From: Alloscardovia venturai | Lineage (GTDB): Bacteria; Actinomycetota; Actinomycetes; Actinomycetales; Bifidobacteriaceae | Reading direction: 5' to 3' | NCBI RefSeq assembly: GCF_042676605.1 | Contig: NZ_JBHTHQ010000022.1 | Location: forward strand, 1-64,000 | DNA: 64,000 nucleotides | Part shown: in pieces, positions 31,575-40,271 of the stretch | Layout: the number at the start of each line of letters is the position of its first letter | Position numbering within the stretch: position 1 is the stretch's first letter | Translations under genes and position numbers: made by a program | Notes under the pieces: generated by a model | Told to the model about the DNA's origin: nothing | What the model saw: the letters and a program-made list of their open reading frames with translations, nothing else | Database searches by the model: none

Positions 31575-33940
31575 AGTATTCTCAGCATATAAAACGTGGA
31601 ATTACGTGGGCAATAGTATATGCTGTTGTCTTTATCGTTATCCTTGGTATTTTCGGAGGTACTTCAGCGAACCGACGTGCTGCGTCTACCCGTCGTGAGG
31701 GAGTATCACAGGAGTATAAGGATTTGAACTACACTGCGACGATGGATACTCACGGAGACCTTCATATTAAGCAGAGAGTAACCATCGATCTTCATCGTCG
31801 CGATTCTGGTCCATGGAGGGGAATCACTCAAAAATTCCAGCTCAATGAGAGCGACGTCACCTCGATTTCTGACATTAGTGTAACAGATGCCAAAACAGGG
31901 CAAGCGTATACATATAGAAGTTATAGTGAAGTAGACCCCTACAAAGTCGGTATTTCTGACTGGAATGAGCAAGCTGCGAAATCGTGGTTTCTTAAGAATT
32001 CACGCGATGACACAGACTTTAATCCCGATACTGATGCTCTCCACGTTAAGAATTCTAAATACGCAGATATACAAGAAGGAGACTTTAAGTACGTAACCCT
32101 CGGATGGTGTATCCCTGTAACATATTCAGGTACATATACTTTTGACGTTTCCATGACGTTCAAAAATCTTGCCGGGAAACTTAAAGATGGCGCGTACTTC
32201 GCGTGGGAGCCAGTCTCCGATACCAATGAAGTGCCAATTCATAAGATGACAGTAAAAGTCGTCTTACCGCAGGGCGTATCACAATCGTATGGATGGCTAC
32301 ATACAGATAGCTCTGAGAGTACCACGAAGCGAGTGAACGACAGAGAGTATTCCTTCTCGGTGAAGAATGTGAAGAAGGATAACTACGTAGACTTTATCGC
32401 GGCATATCAAGGTGCAGATTCGTATAGTGATGTGCAACGTAGCTACACGCATGATGATATCGAAAAAGTAAAAAGCTCAGAGTATAACAAGCTGCAATCT
32501 GCTCGTGCAGAGAGTGCAAATACGAGAAGAACGTTGAGCTTCTATGGGATTATGATAATCTTCGCTCTTTCTATCGCAATAGCTATCGTCATATGGTTAA
32601 TTTACGGTGCTCAATCTACACTGAAATTAGCGCAATATCGCGGAGAGCAGGATTATAATCGTGATCCTCCATCTGTTTCTCCAGCGGCGGCGGCACATAT
32701 TTATGCGCTCATTACAGGGCACCCAAAGGATAAAGAAATTAAGTCGCGGGCGCTGAATGCGACGATATTGTCCCTTGTCTCTAAAGGTGCACTGATGATC
32801 CTTCCAGGAGCGCCAAGCACGTATAAGGATATTGACTTAGATAATGTCAAGTCTCAGGACATGAGTTCTGTCATGTCTACAGTCACGTCTCAAGGATATT
32901 TAGCTCAGCAGAGCAAAGTACAAGAGCATGTGATGACTTTTGTACTTGCTAGCGACATTGAGGAGAAGAGTTTCTCATCCAAGCATCATCTCAGTAATTC
33001 CGAGTGGCGTACCGCTCGCGTGCTGATGATGGTCGGTGAGAATGTTGGCTCATATGTATTTTCATCAAAAGATCTTGCGAACCAAGCTAGAGAAGCATCG
33101 ATGAGTCGCAATACAACAAATAAGTTTGCAGAACGTGTCAAGAGCATGTACAACTCTCAGATAGCTGATTTTGATCGACTCCATGTTTCTGAATATCCTG
33201 CATGGCAGCGTGGCTGGCCGTTGACGATAGGTTGGATTTATGCGATTGTCACAGCACATTTCGGAATGCGGACTTCCTACTGGGCAGCGTATATCCTTAT
33301 AGCAGTCGTCGTTCTTGCATTTACCGGCTTTGCTTGGGGATATGGTGCTCCAGCAATTCTTACAGAAAAGAACAAAAAGAAAGTTTCACAAGTTTACGGG
33401 TTGGCGCATTATCTCGAAGATTTTAGTAGCTTTACCGATCGAGGCGTTACTGATATGAAGCTCTGGGATAGATATTTAGTGTATGCAACGGCGTTTGGTA
33501 TGAGTGAGACTGTCATGAAAGAACTTCGAAGTGCATATATTCACGATATGGATGTCGCGCAGTCTGCCAACGCAGATATTGATCCTTGGCAATACTATAT
33601 GTATGATGATGCAATGTTGTCGTGGATGTGGATGCCTTGGGTTAACAATCTTACATCTAATCTCGCTTCGCGATTTACGCCAAACATAGACACAACAATG
33701 ATGGGGTCGAACTCTGACTTCTTTAATGCTGATTTCAGCAGTTTTGACGGTTTTATGGATTCCTTTAACACGTCTATGGACTCCGTGAACGATGCTATTA
33801 GTATCGCTGGGGCATGGAGCGCACCAAGTACGGGCTCTGGGTCAAGTGGTGGAGGAACAGACTCTGGTGGAAGCTTCGACTTCGGCGGGTTCGACGGAGG
33901 TGGAGGAGGCGGTGGTGGAGGAAGTTTTGGGGGCTTCTAA
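31571..33940 (+). CDS. DUF2207 membrane protein
   Basis: The 789-residue protein has an N-terminal membrane segment (ITWAIVYAVVFIVILGIFGG), a large outside domain of the DUF2207 type with DLHIKQRVTIDLHRRDSGPW near its start, then further membrane segments in the middle (LSFYGIMIIFALSIAIAIVI and two around 535-590). A Gly/Ser-rich C-terminus ends in GGGGGGSFGGF. Proteins of this type accompany LemA in many Gram-positive genomes, and their role, perhaps in the envelope, is unknown. The start is GTG, overlapping lemA by four bases, so the pair is coupled. Confidence 0.85.
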   Translation: MKYSQHIKRGITWAIVYAVVFIVILGIFGGTSANRRAASTRREGVSQEYKDLNYTATMDTHGDLHIKQRVTIDLHRRDSGPWRGITQKFQLNESDVTSISDISVTDAKTGQAYTYRSYSEVDPYKVGISDWNEQAAKSWFLKNSRDDTDFNPDTDALHVKNSKYADIQEGDFKYVTLGWCIPVTYSGTYTFDVSMTFKNLAGKLKDGAYFAWEPVSDTNEVPIHKMTVKVVLPQGVSQSYGWLHTDSSESTTKRVNDREYSFSVKNVKKDNYVDFIAAYQGADSYSDVQRSYTHDDIEKVKSSEYNKLQSARAESANTRRTLSFYGIMIIFALSIAIAIVIWLIYGAQSTLKLAQYRGEQDYNRDPPSVSPAAAAHIYALITGHPKDKEIKSRALNATILSLVSKGALMILPGAPSTYKDIDLDNVKSQDMSSVMSTVTSQGYLAQQSKVQEHVMTFVLASDIEEKSFSSKHHLSNSEWRTARVLMMVGENVGSYVFSSKDLANQAREASMSRNTTNKFAERVKSMYNSQIADFDRLHVSEYPAWQRGWPLTIGWIYAIVTAHFGMRTSYWAAYILIAVVVLAFTGFAWGYGAPAILTEKNKKKVSQVYGLAHYLEDFSSFTDRGVTDMKLWDRYLVYATAFGMSETVMKELRSAYIHDMDVAQSANADIDPWQYYMYDDAMLSWMWMPWVNNLTSNLASRFTPNIDTTMMGSNSDFFNADFSSFDGFMDSFNTSMDSVNDAISIAGAWSAPSTGSGSSGGGTDSGGSFDFGGFDGGGGGGGGGSFGGF

Positions 33941-33990
33941 GACTTCTGACACTAGCTGCTATATAAGTAAATAACACTCGCGGCATGGGA

Positions 33991-34028
33991 ATAGGCTAGG
34001 AACTACAAGATTGTAGTTCCTAGCCTAT
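33991..34028. terminator. Bidirectional terminator
   Basis: A perfect 17-bp stem (33991-34007 with 34012-34028) with the loop agat lies between two convergent genes. It can serve the DUF2207 gene on the plus strand and the membrane protein gene on the minus strand. Confidence 0.85.
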
Positions 34029-34039
34029 CTTATAGTTGG

Positions 34040-34708
34040 CTAACGGCTAAATAGACGAAGTATCGGGGCGCTCACCGCAGTGATGTACCATATGAAAATT
34101 GCGGTGGCATAAAGCATGCAAGAAAAAATAAATTGTGGGAAATATAAAAACGGCGAGATTGTACCAATAGGAGAGAAGAATTCAAACTGTGGAATAGTCC
34201 CCGAAAAGATATAGAAAACCATATATATCAACGAAGCAGTAGCTCCTATTTTTCGTCCTAGTATAGCGAAGAAGATAATGATAAAGCTTGACGGCAGCAG
34301 CGATAGGGAAAGTATGAGGGGAGCATCTTCTAAAATAGATAACTCAATAAATGAGTGAGAATGGGGGTGCCGGCAGTAGGCAGCGAATGCACCTAGAGGA
34401 AATATAGAGAGAGTCATTAATACGGTAGACGATACCAAAAGAAGTATAGAGAGATTTCTCACTCTTGGCGTTGAGAGTCTTTCTTGCATGGATAACCTAG
34501 GAGCGAGGAGTAGAGCTATAACTTCTGTCGATATGAGTGGCATGAATGTTGTTGCTGTCAAAAAGACTGGCGTATACCGTCCTGGAAAGTAGATTGGCAC
34601 CTCTGCTCCATAGCGTAGGGCAAAAAACTCAAGAAACATAAGGACAATTAGCACAAGAGGTAGCGCGGATGATAATCGTCCTTTATTGAAATAGTACAAC
34701 TTTTTCAT
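34040..34708 (-). CDS. Hypothetical multi-pass membrane protein, possible ABC-2 permease
   Basis: I do not recognise this 222-residue protein by motif. It has about six hydrophobic segments, and the layout (a long first loop after residue 30, then paired helices) is compatible with an ABC-2 type permease. It is divergent from an ATPase gene whose own partner lies on the other side, so it may be part of the same transporter. No ribosome binding site is obvious before the ATG. Confidence 0.5.
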   Translation of the reverse strand: MKKLYYFNKGRLSSALPLVLIVLMFLEFFALRYGAEVPIYFPGRYTPVFLTATTFMPLISTEVIALLLAPRLSMQERLSTPRVRNLSILLLVSSTVLMTLSIFPLGAFAAYCRHPHSHSFIELSILEDAPLILSLSLLPSSFIIIFFAILGRKIGATASLIYMVFYIFSGTIPQFEFFSPIGTISPFLYFPQFIFSCMLYATAIFIWYITAVSAPILRLFSR

Positions 34709-34889
34709 TGTGATACTCCGATGTAATTAGAACTATTGTATCGTTTATGGTGCTCCATTACTCCAAAATTTTCATCATGATGTAGAATATATTTCGAAGA
34801 GATTGATTGCTAATTTCCTTAAGGATGAGGGAAGATGGCAAGATATGTTTTCGCGAAGAATGCTCAGCTGTAGTACGTGAAGTGTAATT

Positions 34890-35666
34890 ATGATGCAAAG
34901 TTCTACTATTTGTCCCGAAGATTTAAGTATCGTTTGCGAGCACGTTAACTTTTCTTATGGAAAACAGGAAATTCTAAAAGATATTTCGTTTTCTGTGGGA
35001 AAAGGTGTCACCGGGATTTTAGGGACGAATGGAGCTGGAAAAACTACTGTACTGAGCATTCTTTCTACTTTGAAAAAGCCGAAGAGCGGACATGTAGCTC
35101 TATTGGGTCATGACCTTTCTCGTTATAGTAGTGTTGAGGGTGCAAGGAAAAATCTTGGTTTTCTTCCTCAGCACGTTGAAGTGATGAATTTTTCCTCTGT
35201 CCAGGATAATGTGGCATACGCTGCGTGGGCTCATGGAGTAGATGAAAAGCACGTTGAAGAAGCTACGATGCGAGCTTTATCTGCGGTGAATTTAGAAGAT
35301 AAAGCATCAGTAAAAGCGAGAAAACTGTCTGGCGGTCAGCGTCAAAGACTTGGAATTGCATGCACAATCGCACACAATCCGCAGATTATTATTCTTGACG
35401 AGCCAACCGTTGGTGTCGATCCTCTCCAGAGGAATGATTTGAGGAATCTCATATTACATTTGGGGCAGAGCCGTACAGTTATTTTAAGCACACATTTAGT
35501 AGATGATATTGCGCGAATAGCTCAGACTCTATTGATACTTAATAGTGGGAATTTATCCTATTGCGGTCCGCTTGCCGACCTTGATGAAGTAAGAGCATGC
35601 ACATCGCAATCTCCCACCGATGTGGCGGAGTCAATTGAGCATGCATTCGCACGCTTGGGGAGCTAA
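34890..35666 (+). CDS. ABC transporter ATP-binding protein
   Basis: The 258-residue ATPase has all family motifs: Walker A GTNGAGKTT near 49-57, Q-loop FLPQHVE, signature LSGGQRQRLGIA, Walker B IIILDEP and switch His in STHLVDD. The sequence resembles ATPases of ABC-2 type exporters, used for bacteriocins, drugs or membrane-stress agents. The next gene starts two bases after its stop codon and encodes the likely membrane partner. Two ATG codons stand at the start, without a strong ribosome site. The substrate is unknown. Confidence 0.88.
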   Translation: MMQSSTICPEDLSIVCEHVNFSYGKQEILKDISFSVGKGVTGILGTNGAGKTTVLSILSTLKKPKSGHVALLGHDLSRYSSVEGARKNLGFLPQHVEVMNFSSVQDNVAYAAWAHGVDEKHVEEATMRALSAVNLEDKASVKARKLSGGQRQRLGIACTIAHNPQIIILDEPTVGVDPLQRNDLRNLILHLGQSRTVILSTHLVDDIARIAQTLLILNSGNLSYCGPLADLDEVRACTSQSPTDVAESIEHAFARLGS

Positions 35667-35668
35667 GT

Positions 35669-37042
35669 ATGAGCAGATTAGCATATGTGAGAAGAGGCAT
35701 TCGAAGGAGCATCCCTCTACGTGATGAAATAGCTTTACTATGCGTTGTGACACTTGCGACTTTTGTTCTATCTGTTCCGGTCATTCTATCAGCGTTTGCG
35801 CGTTGGTCTGCTGTGGAGCAAACCGTGAGAGACACAGTACTCATTCCGGCGTTCATCATTGCAGTATATGCAGCGGTACATTTTCGTAGTTTTTCTCGGA
35901 ATAGCGTCATCGTGGGGCGAGTAAGTGCACGATCGAGAGCATATCTCGCATGCGTTGGCTCTTTGCCTATGATTTTCTTATCCGCAGGTGGATATGTATT
36001 GGGAATGTCCCCGTTGATTATCCATGTGGCACTACATGCGAGCTGGTTTCACTTTAATGTATTGTCAGGATGTGCTGCGCTCGTTGAAGTGTTTATGCTC
36101 AGCGTGATTGGCATAGTAGTTGCCGTGCTTTTCCCGTCACGTTGGAGTCTTATCGTAGCTCCAGCGACGGTACTGGTTGTGGCTTTTCTACCAGTCGAAA
36201 TTAACAATACGATACTGAGTAATTCAGGACATTCTTCTCTCACCTTTGCGCCTGTCTGGATGGAGAATCTTCCAGGACTGGGATACTCTACAAGTGTTTC
36301 GATGAATATTTCACGAATTGCTATCGCGCTTTTTACTAGTATTACTCTGATAATGTTTGCCCTGCATTTCTTGGAAGGGAAATATACGCAAGGGCGCATG
36401 TTTAATAGCGTTTTGCTAACATCACTCTTTTGCACTGTAGTGCTCATTGGGTGGTCTATCGCTGTTCCCTCAACGATATTCAAAGCTGAAAATGTGACCA
36501 TACAATGTAAAAATACAAGTGATAACATAGTCCTATGTGTGCACCCTGCTGATATGACTGTGCGACAAGAAATTATGGAGATAACGCGTGAAGTTTTTGC
36601 TGTAGCTCCTCAAAGTGGTTCTGTTCTCGTCGTCGAGGGAATGAACAGCTCTTCCACTGTTCAATTTAAGAGGAAAATATATAACTCAGAGCAAGTCTTG
36701 ACAATGTGGGGCACAGCTGTGAGCACTCTAACAGGGAATGAAACTAAAGCTGAGATAAAGAAGACACTCTATGATGACCTCATCAATCAAATAGTAGTTC
36801 CAATAAGTGCGTGTAGTTCAAAGAACCAGGATTCTGCAAATGTGATGAATACGATTCAAACGGGGATTCGACTTAGGTTTGGTTTAGCGGCTAATTCAGG
36901 AATGATAGATGAAAATACCGGGCGAGAAGTCATCGACGAAGAATCTCAGTGGCTTGCACATATAACGGATCAAAATTTTACACAATGGTATATGCAGCAT
37001 CGCCAAGATATACAAAGTTGTACCATCACGCAGGTAGAATGA
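35669..37042 (+). CDS. Membrane protein with large extracytoplasmic tail, partner of the ABC ATPase
   Basis: I do not recognise a named family. The 457-residue protein has about six membrane segments in its first 275 residues and then a polar domain of about 180 residues that probably lies outside the cell. Two Cys pairs (CKNTSDNIVLC and the later CSSK/CTIT residues) could form disulfides. Its coupling to the ATPase gene (two-base gap) argues that it is the permease of that exporter or a sensor fused to one. The role is inferred from context. Confidence 0.55.
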   Translation: MSRLAYVRRGIRRSIPLRDEIALLCVVTLATFVLSVPVILSAFARWSAVEQTVRDTVLIPAFIIAVYAAVHFRSFSRNSVIVGRVSARSRAYLACVGSLPMIFLSAGGYVLGMSPLIIHVALHASWFHFNVLSGCAALVEVFMLSVIGIVVAVLFPSRWSLIVAPATVLVVAFLPVEINNTILSNSGHSSLTFAPVWMENLPGLGYSTSVSMNISRIAIALFTSITLIMFALHFLEGKYTQGRMFNSVLLTSLFCTVVLIGWSIAVPSTIFKAENVTIQCKNTSDNIVLCVHPADMTVRQEIMEITREVFAVAPQSGSVLVVEGMNSSSTVQFKRKIYNSEQVLTMWGTAVSTLTGNETKAEIKKTLYDDLINQIVVPISACSSKNQDSANVMNTIQTGIRLRFGLAANSGMIDENTGREVIDEESQWLAHITDQNFTQWYMQHRQDIQSCTITQVE

Positions 37043-37180
37043 CACAAGGCGGGATGCAAAGAAGCATTGAGCAAGGTTAGTTTGAGATATTTATATAATG
37101 GTCCTCGCTTACTGTTATCATTGACAGGTGGTGTGCCTTCACAAGAAGGTGCTCTAGTAATCTAGCGAGGAATGAGACCA

Positions 37181-37399
37181 ATGGCTAAAGACGGTGTTAT
37201 CGAAGTCGAAGGACGAGTTGTAGAGGCTTTGCCGAATGCAATGTTCCGTGTCGAGTTGGAGAACAAGCATATCGTTTTGGCTACGATCTCTGGAAAAATG
37301 CGTAAGAATTACATTCGTATTCTTCCACAAGATCGCGTGGTGCTCGAGATGAGTCCATACGATTTGACTCGCGGTCGTATTACATACCGTTACAAGTAA
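37181..37399 (+). CDS. infA: Translation initiation factor IF-1
   Basis: IF-1 (72 residues) is an OB-fold protein that occupies the ribosomal A site during initiation. MAKDGVIEVEGRVVEALPN at the start and MSPYDLTRGRITYRYK at the end are nearly invariant. The ATG at 37181 is chosen over one three codons upstream because the protein start is conserved and gaggaa is suitably placed. Confidence 0.97.
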   Translation: MAKDGVIEVEGRVVEALPNAMFRVELENKHIVLATISGKMRKNYIRILPQDRVVLEMSPYDLTRGRITYRYK

Positions 37400-37409
37400 A
37401 AGGAAAGCC

Positions 37410-37526
37410 ATGAAGGTTAGCCCAAGTGTTAAGCGTATCTGCGACTCTTGCCGCGTGATTCGCCGTCACGGTCGCGTAATGGTAATCTGCAACGCAAACC
37501 CACGCCACAAGCAGCGTCAGGGCTAG
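37410..37526 (+). CDS. rpmJ: 50S ribosomal protein L36
   Basis: This 38-residue gene is too short for usual cut-offs but unmistakable. It begins MKVSPSVKRICDSC, and the zinc ligands are the two Cys of CDSC, the later Cys in VMVICN and the His in NPRHKQRQG. It has one residue more than the common 37, within CNANPRH. aggaaa precedes the ATG, 10 bases after infA. It stands in its normal place between infA and rpsM. Confidence 0.95.
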   Translation: MKVSPSVKRICDSCRVIRRHGRVMVICNANPRHKQRQG

Positions 37527-37532
37527 TAAGCA

Positions 37533-37624
37533 GGTCACAGCGACCACAATTAGGCGCCAATTCACAGCGTAAGCTGAACCCCAAGTACGGAGGCTTGGGC
37601 CGCACATAAGCGGACGAATTGGTG
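37533..37624 (+). promoter_or_regulatory. Multi-branched RNA leader upstream of rpsM
   Basis: A hairpin ggtc-acagc-gacc lies at 37533-37545. It is followed by a junction closed by a 9-bp stem (37555-37563 with 37616-37624, one G-U pair). Inside are three hairpins: cagc-gtaa-gctg with a GNRA-type loop (37565-37576), cccaag/cttggg (37580-37599) and ccgc/gcgg (37600-37613). The four-way shape suggests a protein-binding leader, in the place where S4 controls the alpha operon in E. coli. Confidence 0.6.
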
Positions 37625-37658
37625 TACGACCCCCGTAGAACAGAAAAGGAATTCGAAG

Positions 37659-38027
37659 ATGGCACGTCTTGCCGGAGTCGACATCCCTAATGAGAAGCGT
37701 ATTGAAATTGCTCTCACCTATATCTTTGGTGTAGGCCGCACACGCGCTCATGAGACACTCGAAGCAACTGGTATCTCTCCAGATATTCGTGTTAAGGATC
37801 TTACCGACGAACAGCTCATTCAGCTTCGTGACTACATCGAAGCTAACTACAAGATTGAGGGTGATTTGCGTCGTGAAATCGATGCAGATATTCGTCGCAA
37901 GATTCAGATTAATTCTTATCAAGGTATGCGCCACCGTCGTCACCTCCCAGTACACGGTCAGCGTACTAAGACAAACGCTCGTACTCGCAAGGGTCCAAAG
38001 CGTACAGTTGCTGGAAAGAAGAAGTAA
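37659..38027 (+). CDS. rpsM: 30S ribosomal protein S13
   Basis: S13 (122 residues) is in the 30S head and bridges to the large subunit. MARLAGVDIPNEKRIEIALT and the HRRHLPVHGQRTKTNARTR tail are diagnostic. aaaagga lies 9 bases upstream of the ATG. A structured leader separates it from rpmJ. Confidence 0.97.
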   Translation: MARLAGVDIPNEKRIEIALTYIFGVGRTRAHETLEATGISPDIRVKDLTDEQLIQLRDYIEANYKIEGDLRREIDADIRRKIQINSYQGMRHRRHLPVHGQRTKTNARTRKGPKRTVAGKKK

Positions 38028-38091
38028 GTTAGTTAGCCACGCGTTCATTCGCATCGCTTAACTACAAAAGCTAAAAGGAAATGAGGTCTCA

Positions 38092-38490
38092 ATGGCAGCT
38101 GCAAAGCAGGCCACGCGCAAGCCTCGTCGTAAGGACCGCAAGTCGGTTCCAGTCGGCCAAGCGCACATCAAGTCCACATTCAACAACACAATCATCTCCA
38201 TCACCGACCCATCAGGTGCAGTTATCTCTTGGGCATCCGGTGGCGATGTAGGCTTCAAAGGCTCCCGTAAGTCCACTCCTTACGCAGCAGGCATGGCAGC
38301 AGAGGCTGCAGCACGTAAGGCACAGGAACACGGTGTCAAGAAGGTTGATGTATTCGTTAAGGGTCCAGGTTCTGGTCGCGAAACCGCAATCCGTTCCCTC
38401 CAGTCTGCAGGTCTCGAAGTCGGTTCTATCTCCGATGTGACCCCGCAGGCACACAATGGTGTACGCCCTCCAAAGCGTCGCCGCGTCTGA
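38092..38490 (+). CDS. rpsK: 30S ribosomal protein S11
   Basis: S11 (132 residues) lies on the platform near the mRNA exit. AHIKSTFNNTIISITDPSG and the C-terminal DVTPQAHNGVRPPKRRRV are conserved. It follows rpsM after 64 bases, with aaaaggaaatgagg upstream of the ATG. Confidence 0.97.
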   Translation: MAAAKQATRKPRRKDRKSVPVGQAHIKSTFNNTIISITDPSGAVISWASGGDVGFKGSRKSTPYAAGMAAEAAARKAQEHGVKKVDVFVKGPGSGRETAIRSLQSAGLEVGSISDVTPQAHNGVRPPKRRRV

Positions 38491-38568
38491 GCACAAGACA
38501 GACAATTATTAGTCCAACCCGCGAAGATCAGATGGTGCACACTGATCTTAAGCTGAAAGGATACGAAG

Positions 38569-39564
38569 GTGCTTATTGCACAGCGTCCGTCACTGACTGA
38601 GGAAGTTATCAATCCTCAGCGTTCACGCTTCACCTTTACTCCATTGGAGCCAGGATTTGGCTATACCTTGGGTAATTCTCTGCGTCGTACGCTCCTCAGC
38701 TCCATTCCTGGTGCAGCAGTGACATCGGTACGCATCTCTGGTGCTTTGCATGAGTTCACAACTCTGCCTGGCGTTAAGGAAGATGTCACCGAAATCCTCC
38801 TCAATATTAAGGGAATTGTGCTCACAAGCGAATATGACGAGCCAGTCACTGTTTACTTGCGTAAGCAGGGCGAAGGCGAAGTGACAGCAGGTGATATCAC
38901 CGAAGTCGCTGGTGTCGTAGTCGCAAATCCAGATTTGCACATCGCAACTCTTGCAGAAGATGGCGAACTGGAAATTGAGTTCACTGTAGAGCGTGGCCGC
39001 GGTTACGTGCCAGCTCAGATGAATAAGCAAGAAGGTGATGAAATCGGCCGTATTCCAGTCGATTCCATCTACTCTCCAGTGCTCAAGGTCAGCTATAAAG
39101 TCGAGGCTACCCGTGTGGATCAACGTACCGACTTTGACAAGCTTATCCTTGATGTAGAAACCAAGCAGGCAATTTCTCCTCGCGATGCTGTAGCATCCGC
39201 AGGCTCCACTTTGGTTGAGCTCTTCGGTCTTGCACGTGAGCTGAATGTAGAAGCTGAAGGTGTCGAGGTTGGTTCCGCTCCTGTAGTGGAAGAGTCCGAT
39301 CCTGAGCTTGATATTGCTATCGAGGATTTGAACCTCACTCAGCGTTCCTACAATTGCCTCAAGCGCGAAGGTATTCATACCGTTGGCGAGCTTGTAAAGC
39401 GCACTGAACAGGATCTGCTTGATATTCGTAACTTCGGTCAGAAGTCTATCGATGAAGTCAAGGAAAAGCTTGAAGCACATGGTCTTTCCTTGAAAGCATC
39501 TCCTCTAGGCTTCAACCCAGTAGATCTCGAAGGTGGCACATTCTTCACTCCAGACGACATGTAG
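38569..39564 (+). CDS. rpoA: RNA polymerase alpha subunit
   Basis: The alpha subunit (331 residues) nucleates RNA polymerase assembly and contacts UP elements and activators. The N-terminal domain has FTFTPLEPGFGYTLGNSLRR, and the C-terminal domain has LNLTQRSYNCLKREGIHTVG. The GTG start follows gaaagg. A small hairpin (38524-38530 with 38543-38549) lies in the spacer after rpsK. There is no rpsD between rpsK and rpoA, as is usual in bifidobacteria. Confidence 0.97.
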   Translation: MLIAQRPSLTEEVINPQRSRFTFTPLEPGFGYTLGNSLRRTLLSSIPGAAVTSVRISGALHEFTTLPGVKEDVTEILLNIKGIVLTSEYDEPVTVYLRKQGEGEVTAGDITEVAGVVVANPDLHIATLAEDGELEIEFTVERGRGYVPAQMNKQEGDEIGRIPVDSIYSPVLKVSYKVEATRVDQRTDFDKLILDVETKQAISPRDAVASAGSTLVELFGLARELNVEAEGVEVGSAPVVEESDPELDIAIEDLNLTQRSYNCLKREGIHTVGELVKRTEQDLLDIRNFGQKSIDEVKEKLEAHGLSLKASPLGFNPVDLEGGTFFTPDDM

Positions 39565-39652
39565 TTTGGACGAGAGAATTCACCGACAAAACTAAAACAC
39601 CCAGCACGGATGTTCGGGCGTATGCCCACCTGTGCCGGATAAGGAGAACAAT

Positions 39653-40156
39653 ATGCCAAGACCAAAGAAAGGCCCACGTCTGGCTTCAAGCCCAGCACAT
39701 GAGCGCCTTATGCTTGCGAACATGGCTACAAGCCTGTTCCAGAACGGTCGCATCACTACAACTTTGCCAAAGGCAAAGCGTTTGCGTCCGCTCGCTGAGC
39801 GTCTTATCACTCTCGCTAAGCGCGGTGATTTGCACTCTCGTCGTCGTGTGATGCGTGTAATTCGCAACAAGTCTGTTGTACACGCGCTCTTCACAGTAAT
39901 TGCTGAGCAGATGGAACAGCGTGAGGGTGGTTACACTCGCATCGTTAAGATTGCTCCACGCCAGGGCGATAATGCTGCAATGGCAGTGATTGAGCTCGTA
40001 ACTGAACCAGTGTCCCCTAAGAAGGCTGCTGTGAAGGAAGCTGAATCTGCTGTTAAGGTTGCCGAGAAGAAGGCTGAAGAAGAAGTAGAGGCAGCTAAGG
40101 CTACCGAAACTGAAGAAACTCCAGCTGCAGAGGCAACAGAAGAAGCTGCTGAGTAG
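39653..40156 (+). CDS. rplQ: 50S ribosomal protein L17
   Basis: L17 (167 residues) is near the exit tunnel. The ATG at 39653 is chosen because aaggag is 8 bases upstream and MPRPKKGPRLASSPAHERLM is the conserved start. A long C-terminal tail rich in Ala, Glu and Lys follows the conserved core, an actinobacterial trait. Confidence 0.96.
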   Translation: MPRPKKGPRLASSPAHERLMLANMATSLFQNGRITTTLPKAKRLRPLAERLITLAKRGDLHSRRRVMRVIRNKSVVHALFTVIAEQMEQREGGYTRIVKIAPRQGDNAAMAVIELVTEPVSPKKAAVKEAESAVKVAEKKAEEEVEAAKATETEETPAAEATEEAAE

Positions 40157-40180
40157 TCATAAAACTGCTTAAGCTATTCA

Positions 40181-40210
40181 AGAGACCTAGAATTTTCTAG
40201 GTCTCTTTTG
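40181..40210 (+). terminator. Terminator of the infA-rplQ group
   Basis: A perfect 10-bp stem (40181-40190 with 40197-40206) with a six-base loop is followed by tttt. Confidence 0.88.
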
Positions 40211-40258
40211 TATATGTGTTTTGCTTGATGTTGAATTCTAAGGTTGCAGGGTTCTCGC

Positions 40259-40264
40259 TATAAT
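40259..40264 (+). promoter_or_regulatory. -10 box of a leaderless truA transcript
   Basis: A perfect TATAAT ends 7 bases before the truA ATG at 40272, with no Shine-Dalgarno. This fits a transcript beginning at the start codon. No clear -35 is seen. Confidence 0.5.
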
Positions 40265-40271
40265 ACCAAAC

